Shown here in pieces: positions 1 to 6,716 of a stretch of 7,023 nt of DNA. Each line of letters begins with the position of its first letter. Position 1 is the first letter of the stretch. The translations under genes were made by a program, and so were the position numbers. The notes below the pieces were generated by a model. It was not told where the DNA came from. It did no database searches and saw nothing but the letters and a program-made list of their open reading frames with translations. Location of the stretch: the NCBI GenBank assembly GCA_903873565.1, contig CAIQOY010000364.1, positions 1-7,023 on the forward strand, in the 5' to 3' direction. This DNA is from an uncultured Actinomycetes bacterium (lineage in GTDB: Bacteria > Actinomycetota > Thermoleophilia > Gaiellales > F1-60-MAGs149).

Positions 1-868
1 ACGGGTCGAATGTGGTGGTCACGCCGCTCGGCGGCATCCCGACGATGATCGTCTCGCCGCCCTTGCACATCAGGCCGATGCCCTGCTCGATGGCGGGGCC
101 GACGCCGACGGAGACCAGCACGTGCTCGGCCATGCGGCCGCTCGTCAGGGCGCGCACCTCGGCGGCGACGTCCTGCGTGGTCGAGTTGACGACGTGGGTG
201 GCGCCGAACGCGCGGGCCGCCTCGAGCTTGGCGTCGTTGACGTCGACGGCGATCAGCGGGTTCGCGCCCGAGAGGGCGGCGCCCTGGATGCAGTTGAGGC
301 CGACGCCGCCCGTGCCGATCACCACGGTGCTCTCGCCGGGCGAGATGGAGGTGGTGTTGATCGCGGCGCCGACGCCGGTGATCACGCCGCAGCCGAGGAG
401 CGACGCGACGGCGAAGTCGACGTCCTTGTCCATCACGGCGATCTGCGAGTGGTGCACGAGCACCTGCTCGGCGAACGAGCCGACGTTCATCATCTGCGCG
501 ACGGGGGCGCCCGCGGCGTCGGTGATCGGCTGGCGCTGCGAGAGGGGCAGCGACGTCTCGCACATCACGCGGTCGCCGCGGCTGCAGTAGAAGCACTGGC
601 CGCACGAGCGGATCAGGGTCACGACGACGTGGTCGCCGACCTGGACGCCGGGCGTCTCGGGCCCGACGGCGCTGACCACGCCGGCGGCCTCGTGCCCGTA
701 GAGGGCCGGCAGGTCGCCGCCCCAGCCGCCGTCCATGTAGGTGATGTCGGAGTGGCAGATCGCGCACGCCTTGACGTCGACGACCAGCTCGCCGGCCTGG
801 GGGCCCTCGAGCGCGAGCTCCTCGATCACGAGGGGCTCGCCGAACGCGCGGCAGACGGCGGCCTTCAC
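1..868 (-). CDS. Zinc-dependent alcohol dehydrogenase, MDR superfamily (3' end cut off)
   Basis: Predicted cytosolic NAD(P)-dependent alcohol/aldehyde oxidoreductase of the medium-chain (class I/III-like) family. The 289 visible residues cover the GroES-like catalytic domain and most of the Rossmann domain; about 80 C-terminal residues of a usual 370 lie beyond the window edge. Catalytic zinc ligands are C38 (in ICHSD, with S40 at the proton-relay position), H59 (in GHEAAG) and C160 (in LLGCGV). The structural-zinc loop is complete: C89, C92, C95, C103. The coenzyme-binding loop is GTGGVG at 185-190. The GTG start at 868 gives the family-typical N-terminus VKAAVCRAFGEP, but a better ribosome site lies in front of an out-of-frame ATG at 900 (see the mini-ORF entry). 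Last visible gene of the operon, about 98 bases after the SDR. Substrate unknown; a role in the same pathway as its neighbours is inferred from position. Confidence 0.93.
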   Translation of the reverse strand, partial: MKAAVCRAFGEPLVIEELALEGPQAGELVVDVKACAICHSDITYMDGGWGGDLPALYGHEAAGVVSAVGPETPGVQVGDHVVVTLIRSCGQCFYCSRGDRVMCETSLPLSQRQPITDAAGAPVAQMMNVGSFAEQVLVHHSQIAVMDKDVDFAVASLLGCGVITGVGAAINTTSISPGESTVVIGTGGVGLNCIQGAALSGANPLIAVDVNDAKLEAARAFGATHVVNSTTQDVAAEVRALTSGRMAEHVLVSVGVGPAIEQGIGLMCKGGETIIVGMPPSGVTTTFDP

Positions 869-900
869 GCCTGGGTCCTCGGGGTCGTGTCGTTCGGCAT
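865..900 (-). other. Possible 11-codon leader ORF overlapping the alcohol dehydrogenase start
   Basis: ATG at 900 is preceded by GAGGAG with an 8-base spacer, the best Shine-Dalgarno in this gap. It opens a frame reading MPNDTTPRTQA and stops at TGA 867-865, which interlocks with the dehydrogenase GTG (868-866) as GTGA. It may be a translated leader that couples translation into the dehydrogenase. Alternatively it may be the true dehydrogenase N-terminus, separated by a one-base frameshift: one extra base near 866-869 would fuse it in frame with VKAAVCRAF. The GTG itself has only a weak GAGG about 10 bases upstream. Translation of such a short frame cannot be shown from sequence alone. Confidence 0.35.
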
Positions 901-932
901 CGCGGGTGCTCCTCGTGCTCCGGGTCCGGCGG

Positions 933-938
933 AGCCTA
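933..938 (-). promoter_or_regulatory. Possible internal -10 element (TAGGCT) before the alcohol dehydrogenase
   Basis: The roughly 98-base gap between the SDR stop and the dehydrogenase start is the only sizeable gap in the operon. It contains TAGGCT, a TANNNT hexamer of the kind common in actinobacterial promoters. No convincing -35 hexamer sits 16-19 bases upstream (the region reads as GC-rich TCCGGATC). It could be an internal promoter giving the dehydrogenase separate expression, or a chance match. Confidence 0.22.
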
Positions 939-966
939 CCCCATCGCCGCGACGATCCGGACGGGT

Positions 967-1710
967 CTACGGGGTCGTCATCGCGCCGTCGACCGTGAGC
1001 ACCGCCCCGGTCAGGAAGCCCGGCGCGTCGGCGAGGGCCCAGGCGGCGACGTCGGCGATCTCGGCCGGCTCGCCGAAGCGCCCGACGGGCATGCGGTCGA
1101 CGAAGTTCTGCGGGTCGCCGCCGGCGGCGATCACCGCCTCCTTGATGTCGTCCATCATGCGCGTGTTGGTGGGGCCCGGGCAGAGGCAGTTGACGCGGAT
1201 CCCCGCCTTCGCGACCTCGAGGGCGACGCCCCGGGAGAGGCCGACGACGGCGTGCTTCGAGGCCACGTAGGCCGACAGGCCCGGCACGCCGCGCACCCCG
1301 GCCTGCGAGGCGGTGTTGAGGATCGACCCCTCGCCCTGGGTGCGCATCACCGGCACCACGTGCCTGAGGCCGAGGAAGGCGCCGCGCAGGTTGACGGCCA
1401 GCACCCGGTCGAAGGTCTCGACGGGGTAGTCCTCGACGTGGGCGATGTCGCCCTCGATCCCGGCGTTGTTGAAGAAGGCGTCGATGCGCCCGTAGCGCTC
1501 GATCGCCGCGGCCACGTACCCCGCGACGTCGGCCTCGTCGGCGACGTCGGCGGCGATCGCCGTGGCCGGCTTCCCGATCCGGTGCGCGACCGCCTCGGCC
1601 GCCTCGCCGTCCCGGTCCACCACGAGCACCGCGTAGCCGCGCTCGGCGAGCCGCTCCGCCGTGGCCGCGCCGATCCCGCCAGCCCCGCCCGTGATCACCG
1701 CGCTCCGCAC
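967..1710 (-). CDS. Short-chain dehydrogenase/reductase (classical SDR)
   Basis: Classical SDR, 247 residues when started at GTG 1710. It carries the full motif set: cofactor loop TGGAGGIG (7-14), D32 at the end of beta-2 (favours NAD(H) over NADP(H)), NNAG (81-84), catalytic N107, S135, Y148 and K152 (YVASK), and CPGP after beta-6. The C-terminal FLTGAVLTVDGA stretch is typical of the family. Expected reaction is reversible NAD-linked oxidation of a secondary alcohol to a ketone; the substrate is not evident. GTG 1719 would add three residues, but 1710 is preferred because AGGGGG lies 8 bases upstream of it and the protein then starts VRSAVITGG. It follows the RidA-like gene closely, so the two are probably co-transcribed. 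A short GC hairpin covers the ribosome site. Confidence 0.93.
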   Translation of the reverse strand: MRSAVITGGAGGIGAATAERLAERGYAVLVVDRDGEAAEAVAHRIGKPATAIAADVADEADVAGYVAAAIERYGRIDAFFNNAGIEGDIAHVEDYPVETFDRVLAVNLRGAFLGLRHVVPVMRTQGEGSILNTASQAGVRGVPGLSAYVASKHAVVGLSRGVALEVAKAGIRVNCLCPGPTNTRMMDDIKEAVIAAGGDPQNFVDRMPVGRFGEPAEIADVAAWALADAPGFLTGAVLTVDGAMTTP

Positions 1711-1718
1711 CGCCGCCA

Positions 1719-1733
1719 CCCCCTGGTCGGGGG
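1719..1733 (-). promoter_or_regulatory. Small GC hairpin over the SDR ribosome-binding site
   Basis: On the minus strand CCCCC (1733-1729), loop GACCA, GGGGG (1723-1719) can pair as a 5-bp all-GC stem. It begins 4 bases after the RidA-like stop codon (TAG 1740-1738) and its 3' arm is the G-rich Shine-Dalgarno of the SDR. A ribosome terminating on the upstream gene would melt it, so it may tie SDR translation to that of its neighbour. The stem is short and no thermodynamic calculation was done. It lacks a T-tract, so it is not a terminator. Confidence 0.3.
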
Positions 1734-1737
1734 GACC

Positions 1738-2121
1738 CTACCCGACGACGGCGACCGCGTCGATCTCGCAGAGCATCCCGTCGAAGAGCAGCGCCGTCGA
1801 CACCGCCGTCGTGGCCGGGAACGGGGGCGCGAGCACATCGGCGCGCACGGACCGCCAGACGTCGAGGTGGGCGGGGTCGGCGAGGTAGACCGTGATCTTG
1901 ACGAGGGTGGCGAGCGACGCCCCGGCGGCCTCAAGCGACGCGCCGAGGTTGGCAAGGCTGAGGCGCAGTTGCGCCTCGATGCCCTCGACCAGCTCGCCGT
2001 CGGCGTCGAAACCGCCCTGGCCCGACGTGAAGACGAGGTCGCCGACGCGGACCGCCTGGCTGTAGGGCGCGCCCTCGGCCCACGCGAAGGGCGGGTCGGG
2101 GATGACGCGCGGGTCGGCCAC
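1738..2121 (-). CDS. RidA-like (YjgF/YER057c/UK114) protein lacking the catalytic arginine
   Basis: 127 residues, the normal size for this trimeric cytosolic family. Family marks seen: APYSQAV (18-24), GDLVFTSGQ (27-35), an LxxSLANLGASLEAAGASL helix, VKITVYL (74-80), and the terminal CEIDAVAV strand with E119. Canonical RidA hydrolyses reactive 2-imino/enamine intermediates using an arginine in a PAR motif (R105 in E. coli). Here that motif reads FPATTAV, with T104 at the arginine position, so classical imine deaminase activity is not expected. This places it with the arginine-less Rid groups or RutC-like relatives found in catabolic operons. The GTG start has GGAGG (2134-2130) 8 bases upstream, inside the end of the racemase gene, whose stop is only 3 bases away, so translational coupling is likely. 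Exact role unknown. Confidence 0.93.
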   Translation of the reverse strand: MADPRVIPDPPFAWAEGAPYSQAVRVGDLVFTSGQGGFDADGELVEGIEAQLRLSLANLGASLEAAGASLATLVKITVYLADPAHLDVWRSVRADVLAPPFPATTAVSTALLFDGMLCEIDAVAVVG

Positions 2122-2124
2122 GGC

Positions 2125-2910
2125 CTACGCCTCCGCCCGCGAGCGCAGGTACGTGTCGAGGACGTCCTGCGCCTCGGCCGGGTCGTGCTGGGCGTGCTGC
2201 TGGTAGTAGCCCTTGCGGCTGATCCGGTACTGGCCGACCTTGGCGAGGTCGGCGAGCAGCTCCGCCTGCTTCACCGCCATCACGTTCGGGTTCAGGATCG
2301 GCATCGCGGGGATGTCGGCGAGGCCCTCGAGCTGCGCCTTCTCGTAGCAGGCGGCGATGATCGTGCAGCCGAGGATGATCGCCTCGGCGTCGTCCTCCTC
2401 CATGACGGCGGCGCACTTCGCGGCGGCGTCGCGGGCGACGGCAGCCGGGTCCTTGACCATGTCGTCGACGTACCAGTCGATCGCGCGCACCGAGCGGCAG
2501 TTGGGCCAAGCGCCGTACCTGCGCACCATGTCCTCGAGCTCAGGGACGGCCTTGCGGTGGTCGGTCACGACGCTGAAGCGCTGCCCGAAGGGGCGCACGT
2601 TGCCGATGCAGGCCTCGAGCGGGCCGACCACGGGCATCGACGTGATCTCGCGCGCGACGGTCAGGCCCGGGTCGTAGCAGCAGCCGATCACGAAGGCGTC
2701 GAAGCCGTCCTCCTCCGCCGCGAGGATCAACTTGAAGAGCTCGGTCTCGACGAGGTGCTTCGGGAGGTAGTAGTCGATGTTGCGGGGGCAGTCCGCGATG
2801 TGGACGCTCTCGACGACCGTGCCCTCCCGCAGGTACGGCGTGAGCGTCTCGAGGACCAGGTCGTCGAACTGGTCGGTCCCGAAGGGGTTGCAGAAGCAGA
2901 TGCGCGTCAT
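2125..2910 (-). CDS. Asp/Glu/hydantoin racemase-family protein
   Basis: 261 residues, matching the cofactor-independent two-cysteine racemase superfamily (aspartate/glutamate racemase, hydantoin racemase, allantoin racemase, maleate cis-trans isomerase). The two halves each present a candidate catalytic cysteine: C77 in VIGCCYDPGL (C78 adjacent) and C182 in IILGCTII. The segment REI..MPVVGPLEA (87-100) is the usual hydantoin-racemase-type continuation. Expected chemistry is proton removal and return at an acidic carbon, so racemisation or isomerisation of an amino acid, hydantoin or related acid; the substrate cannot be assigned. The ATG at 2910 has AGGAG (2921-2917) 6 bases upstream, partly inside the ALDH stop region 13 bases away. 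The stop is 3 bases from the RidA-like start. Confidence 0.9.
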   Translation of the reverse strand: MTRICFCNPFGTDQFDDLVLETLTPYLREGTVVESVHIADCPRNIDYYLPKHLVETELFKLILAAEEDGFDAFVIGCCYDPGLTVAREITSMPVVGPLEACIGNVRPFGQRFSVVTDHRKAVPELEDMVRRYGAWPNCRSVRAIDWYVDDMVKDPAAVARDAAAKCAAVMEEDDAEAIILGCTIIAACYEKAQLEGLADIPAMPILNPNVMAVKQAELLADLAKVGQYRISRKGYYQQHAQHDPAEAQDVLDTYLRSRAEA

Positions 2911-2923
2911 GGTCGTCTCCTGG

Positions 2924-4393
2924 TCAGGCGGTCGGCGGGTTCTCGAACCACGTCCGCAGATGGAAGTCGTCGCTGGTGTCGAGTGCAACCCGCTTGTTGG
3001 CGAGGTACTCCCGCATGCCGGCAAGGCCGAGCTCGCGGCCGATGCCGCTCTCCTTCCACCCGCCGAACGGCGTCTCCGATTGGCGGATGTAGTGCGTGTT
3101 GATCCAGATGTCGCCGAACTCGAGGCGCTTGACCATCTTGATGGCGCGCGCGATGTCGGCGGTCCAAACGCTGCCGCCGAGCCCGTAGCGGGTCGCGTTG
3201 GCGATCTCGAGCATGTGCTCGGCATCCCGCGCCCGGAACACGACGACGACCGGGCCGAAGACCTCGGTGCAGGCGACCTCCGCGTCCATCGGGAGGTCGG
3301 CCACGATCGTGGGCGGGCAGTAGCGGCCGTCCAGCGCACCGCCGAGCAGGAAGCGCCCGCCGTCGCGCTCGACCGTGTCGAGGAACGCCTGGACGCGCTC
3401 CGCCTGGCGGTCGGAGACGAGCGGCGCCAGGAGCGTGGCGTCGTCGAGCGGGTCCCCGGCCGGCATCGCCTCGGCGCGGGCGATCAGGCCCGCGACGAAC
3501 TCGTCGTAGAAGGCGTCCTCGACGATGATCCGGGTCGCGGCCGTGCACGACTGCCCGCCGTAGATGAACGCGCCGTAGGCCAGCGCGTCCATGCACTTCT
3601 CGCGGTAGCAGTCGGCGAACACGAGGCACGGCGCCTTGCCGCCGCACTCGAGCGACACGCGCTTGAGGGTCCGCGCCGCCACCTCGGCGATGCGCTTGCC
3701 CGTCGGCGTCGAGCCCGTGAAGGAGATCTTGTCGACCTCCGGGTGGGCGACGAGCGCCTCGCCGGTCGAACCCGGGCCGTGGACCAGGTTGACGACGCCG
3801 GGCGGGAGGCCCGGCAGGTCGTCGAGCAGGCGGAACAGCGCCTCGGTCGAGGCCGGCGTCTCCTCGGAGGCCTTCACGACCATCGTGCAGCCGGCGGCCA
3901 TCGCGGCGCCGATCTTGCGGACGGCGAGGTCGACGGGGTCGTTCCAGGGGATGATCAGGCCGCAGACGCCGACCGGCTCGGGGATCGTCATGTCGAGCAC
4001 GTGGTCGGGGGAGGCGCCGGTGACGGTGCCGTCGAGCAGGCGGCCGGCCCCCGCGAAGTAGCGGAACTTGTCGACGGCGCCCTTGATCTCGCGATCGCGC
4101 ATCAGGCGGATCGGCTTGCCCATCTCGCGGGTGCCGAGGACCGCGATCTCCTCGAGGTTCGCCTCGAGGCGGTCGGCGAGCTCGAGCAGGACGCGCCCGC
4201 GATCGGCGGCGCGGCGGGTCGCCCAGTCGGACTCCCGGAAGGCGCGACGGGCCGCGCGCACGGCGCGGTCGACCATGGCCGCGTCGGCGATCGGCGCGCT
4301 GCCGACCGGCGAGCCGTCGTGGCTCGCGAACGACTCGAACCGCTCCCCCTCGGCGATCCACTCGCCGTCGATCAGATGCGCGCACTGGATCAC
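2924..4393 (-). CDS. NAD(P)-dependent aldehyde dehydrogenase
   Basis: 489 residues, a full-length ALDH-superfamily enzyme that oxidises an aldehyde to the carboxylate. Key residues: N151 in IIPWND (oxyanion hole), K174 in VVKASEETP (cofactor), FTGST (225-229), general base E249 in LECGGK, nucleophile C283 in GGQSCTAATR, E377 in TEVFGPV (nicotinamide ribose) and a C-terminal PFGGWKESGIGRE. The usual ELGGK reads ECGGK and the chain is rather cysteine-rich (C144, C169, C250, C256, C262, C267). The GTG start at 4393 overlaps the aminotransferase stop as GTGA and has GGGGAG 4 bases upstream. Directly after a class III aminotransferase, it most likely oxidises the semialdehyde or aldehyde that transaminase makes (inference). 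Substrate and NAD versus NADP preference cannot be assigned. Confidence 0.95.
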   Translation of the reverse strand: MIQCAHLIDGEWIAEGERFESFASHDGSPVGSAPIADAAMVDRAVRAARRAFRESDWATRRAADRGRVLLELADRLEANLEEIAVLGTREMGKPIRLMRDREIKGAVDKFRYFAGAGRLLDGTVTGASPDHVLDMTIPEPVGVCGLIIPWNDPVDLAVRKIGAAMAAGCTMVVKASEETPASTEALFRLLDDLPGLPPGVVNLVHGPGSTGEALVAHPEVDKISFTGSTPTGKRIAEVAARTLKRVSLECGGKAPCLVFADCYREKCMDALAYGAFIYGGQSCTAATRIIVEDAFYDEFVAGLIARAEAMPAGDPLDDATLLAPLVSDRQAERVQAFLDTVERDGGRFLLGGALDGRYCPPTIVADLPMDAEVACTEVFGPVVVVFRARDAEHMLEIANATRYGLGGSVWTADIARAIKMVKRLEFGDIWINTHYIRQSETPFGGWKESGIGRELGLAGMREYLANKRVALDTSDDFHLRTWFENPPTA

Positions 4394-5697
4394 GGCGCTC
4401 CCCCCTCGGTCTCGTGTGCGATCACGTCGATCAGGTCGTCGATGACCCGGTCCCAGTCCCCGTCCTCCGTGACGAGCGGCGGGGACAGCTTGACGACGTT
4501 CATCAGGCGGCCGGAGTGGCCGACGATCACCCCGCGGTCGCGCATCCGCCGCACGGCGGTCGCGGTGCGCGCCCGCGCCGGCTCGAGCGTCGCGCGGTCC
4601 TCGACCAGCTCGACGCCGAGCAGGAGCCCGCGGCCGCGCACGTCCCCGACGTGCGGGACGTCGGCGAGTCCGGCGCGCAGCCGCTCGAGGGCGCGCGCCC
4701 CGAGCGTCGCCGCGCGGGCGGGCAGGTCCTCCTCGACGAGCACGTCGATGGCGGCGATGCCGGCGGCGAACCCGAGGGCGTTGGTGAGGAACGTCGACGA
4801 CACGGCGTCGGGCGACCAGGCGGACGTGGTCTCCTCCCGGCCGAGGACGGCCGAGACGGCGAGCCCGCCGCCGATCCCCTTGCCGACCGTCATCAGGTCG
4901 GGGACCACGTTGGCGTGGTCGCAGGCCCACATCCGGCCGGTGCGCCCGAAGCCGCACTGGATCTCGTCGAGGACGAGCAGCACGCCGTGGCGGTCGCAGC
5001 GCTCGCGCAGCCCCCGCAGGAACGCGTCGTCCGGCACGACCGCGCCGCCGTTGCCCTGGACGGGCTCGAGCAGGATGCAGGCCGGCGCCTCGAGGCCGGA
5101 GCCCGCGTCGTCGAGGTACTGGTCGAGCAGGGCCAGGACGGCCTCGCCGGGGTCCGCGCCCAGCGCCCAGGGCGACCGGTACGGGTCGGGGTAGGGCAGG
5201 AACTGCGCGCCCGCGGGCACGCCGAGCGGCGCGCGGTAGGCGGGCTTGCCGGCGTAGGCGACGCTGCCGGGCGAGCGGCCCACGTAGCCGCCGCCGAAGG
5301 CGATCACCTCGCGGCGGCCGGTGACCGCGCGGGCCAGGGCGACGGCGATCTCCGTGGCCTGCGAGCCGGTGATCGCCGGGATCACCCGGGTCAGCGGCGC
5401 GGGGGCGATGCCGATCAGGCGCTCGTAGAAGTCGGCGCGGACCGGCGACGGGGCCGCCGACGGGCAGTGCGTCATGGTCCCGGCCTGCGCGACGATGGCC
5501 GCCGTCACCCGGGGGTGGCAGAAGCCGACCGTGGCGGCGGCGAAGCCGCCGTTCATCTCGAGGTAGGCCGTGCCGTCGGCGTCCCAGACGTGCGCGCCGG
5601 CGGTCCGCTCCCAGACGATCGGGTCGTCGATCCCGAACGTGCGCAGGCCCGCGCCCTCGAGGGCGCGGGTGCGGGTGCGGATCGCCTCGGCGGTCAC
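4390..5697 (-). CDS. Class III PLP-dependent aminotransferase
   Basis: 435 residues, fold-type I omega-aminotransferase family (GABA, ornithine, glutamate-semialdehyde and 2,2-dialkylglycine enzymes). Landmarks: TGSQATE (110-116) phosphate-binding loop, aromatic Y138 that should stack on PLP, E211 in LEPVQGNGG, D244 and Q247 in LDEIQCGFGRTG, Schiff-base K273 in VGKGIGGG, and T302 in SSTF from the partner subunit. Expected role is transfer of an amino group from an amine or omega-amino acid to a keto acid, giving an aldehyde for the ALDH next door. Three motifs deviate: GSE is GSQ, the YHG motif is YVG (V139), and the usual GNPLA is TNALG. These suggest an unusual subgroup. The GTG start at 5697 overlaps the upstream stop by 4 bases (GTGA); only a weak GGCGAG precedes it, so coupling is likely. 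Confidence 0.93.
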   Translation of the reverse strand: MTAEAIRTRTRALEGAGLRTFGIDDPIVWERTAGAHVWDADGTAYLEMNGGFAAATVGFCHPRVTAAIVAQAGTMTHCPSAAPSPVRADFYERLIGIAPAPLTRVIPAITGSQATEIAVALARAVTGRREVIAFGGGYVGRSPGSVAYAGKPAYRAPLGVPAGAQFLPYPDPYRSPWALGADPGEAVLALLDQYLDDAGSGLEAPACILLEPVQGNGGAVVPDDAFLRGLRERCDRHGVLLVLDEIQCGFGRTGRMWACDHANVVPDLMTVGKGIGGGLAVSAVLGREETTSAWSPDAVSSTFLTNALGFAAGIAAIDVLVEEDLPARAATLGARALERLRAGLADVPHVGDVRGRGLLLGVELVEDRATLEPARARTATAVRRMRDRGVIVGHSGRLMNVVKLSPPLVTEDGDWDRVIDDLIDVIAHETEGGAP

Positions 5698-6704
5698 AGG
5701 CGCAGCTCGCCGTCGACCATCAGGGGCTCGCCGTCGACGATGATCGTCGGCTCGAACAGCATCCCGTCGAGGTGGAGGTCGCACTCGATGACGCCGCCGT
5801 AGCCGCCGGCGTTGTCGCCGATCGCCATGTGCGCGGTGCCCGCGCGCTTCTTCGACTCCGTGATGTCGGCGCTCAGCCGCGCGAGCGGGTTGAGGCCGAT
5901 CCCGAGCTCGCCGATGTTGCGGGCGCCCTCGACGCCCTCGATCATCCGCTCGAGCCGCTCGGCCTCGGGGCCGCCGACGATCGCCGTGACGAGGCCGTCG
6001 ACGACCTCCATGCGGATCGGCTCGGAGAGCGCCCCGAGGTCCGTCATCACGTACTCCAGCACCATGGTGCCGTTCGTCGTGCCCTCGAGGGGCGGCAGCG
6101 ACACCTCCCCGCCGGGGAAGGCGGAGATCTCGCCGGGGTTGCGGCAGATCGCGGTCAGCCAGGCCTTCGGCGCGCGCCCGAGGATCGACAGCTCGAGGTC
6201 GGTCCCGGCCGGCGAGGTGACGCGCACGCGATCGGCCCCGCGCAGGCGGTCGGCCACGCGCTCCGCGGTCTTGCGGATCTCGTGGTGATCGGCTGTCATC
6301 GCGCCATGCGTCCACGCATCCACCGTCGCCGGCGCGTTCATCGCCCCGCGCGTGCCGGCCGCCTTGGCGGCCCCGGTCGCGCGGGTGTGGTACAGGCTGC
6401 GCCTGGTCACGCTGACCACGACGTCGGCGCCCGCCATCAGCGCGGCGACGGCGCTCGGCGGCTCGGCGCCGGAGCGGGCGCGCATCGGCACCCGCACGAG
6501 CGCGGCGTCGGCCCCCGCGGCGAGGCCCGCCGCGTGGAGCGCCTCGCCGATCGCGAGGTCGGCGCCGTCGTCCACGATGATCGCGAGCGACTCGCCGGGC
6601 TGGACCGCCATGTAGGACGTGATCACGCGGCCGGCGACCTCGTCGAGCGGCACCTCGCGAGAGGACTCGGGGGCGTCGGGCGGGATCCTCGTGGCGTTCG
6701 GCAT
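5694..6704 (-). CDS. M29 aminopeptidase / NicX-like metalloenzyme
   Basis: 336 residues, C-terminal pattern of the M29 aminopeptidase T superfamily, whose relatives include the iron enzyme NicX (2,5-dihydroxypyridine 5,6-dioxygenase). Candidate metal ligands: E200 in PGGEV, E266 in GELGIGLNP, H292 in TAHMAIGDN, Y302 in the GGYGG loop, and H311/D313 in LHLDG; the 66-residue spacing between the two glutamates matches what I recall for aminopeptidase T. The N-terminal half (Y31MAVQPGESLAIIVDDG) is the usual substrate-side domain. Being the first gene of an amino/aldehyde catabolic operon, it may be a peptidase, amidohydrolase or ring-cleaving enzyme; sequence reading cannot separate these. ATG 6704 has no Shine-Dalgarno, but a TANNNT hexamer ends 7 bases upstream, fitting a leaderless start. 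GTG at V18 (6653) is a weaker alternative. Confidence 0.85.
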   Translation of the reverse strand: MPNATRIPPDAPESSREVPLDEVAGRVITSYMAVQPGESLAIIVDDGADLAIGEALHAAGLAAGADAALVRVPMRARSGAEPPSAVAALMAGADVVVSVTRRSLYHTRATGAAKAAGTRGAMNAPATVDAWTHGAMTADHHEIRKTAERVADRLRGADRVRVTSPAGTDLELSILGRAPKAWLTAICRNPGEISAFPGGEVSLPPLEGTTNGTMVLEYVMTDLGALSEPIRMEVVDGLVTAIVGGPEAERLERMIEGVEGARNIGELGIGLNPLARLSADITESKKRAGTAHMAIGDNAGGYGGVIECDLHLDGMLFEPTIIVDGEPLMVDGELRL

Positions 6705-6710
6705 GTTTGA

Positions 6711-6716
6711 TATCGT
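6711..6716 (+). promoter_or_regulatory. Leaderless -10 element (TATCGT) of the plus-strand gene
   Basis: TATCGT fits TANNNT and ends 7 bases before GTG 6724, mirroring the minus-strand arrangement. No Shine-Dalgarno precedes the GTG. The -35 would lie inside the opposing gene near 6685-6694; no good consensus is seen there. It overlaps the opposing -10 by five bases, so only one polymerase could open this DNA at a time. Confidence 0.55.

Noticed and set aside
924..962. GTCCGG...CCGGAC inverted repeat in the SDR-ADH gap as a transcription terminator
   Set aside because: Six-base arms, a 27-base loop and no T-tract; the downstream gene is co-directional and fits the operon.
2125..2910. Calling the racemase-family gene a maleate isomerase (NicE) to complete a nicotinate pathway
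   Set aside because: The GCCYDPG and MPVVGPLEA motifs look closer to hydantoin/Asp-Glu racemases, and no nicotinate-specific hydroxylase, deformylase or maleamate amidase is visible.
1252..3102. Long plus-strand open frame antisense to the SDR, RidA-like and racemase genes (also 122-1270)
   Set aside because: Shadow frame typical of high-GC DNA: composition dominated by R, G, A, V, D and H, no recognisable motif, and it crosses several well-supported minus-strand genes and their junctions.
2777..5194. 805-codon plus-strand open frame opposite the ALDH and aminotransferase
   Set aside because: Low-complexity Arg/Ala/Asp/Gly translation with no domain motif; the opposite strand encodes complete catalytic motif sets for two enzymes.
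6703..6705. ATG 6703 as start of the plus-strand Fe-S gene
   Set aside because: It overlaps the opposing start codon as CATG and lies upstream of the only -10 candidate; GTG 6724 has a properly spaced TANNNT and keeps the domain's beginning.
5772..6710. Plus-strand open frame opposite the M29-like gene
   Set aside because: No motif; it runs through the operator and opposing start, and its composition is that of a GC shadow.
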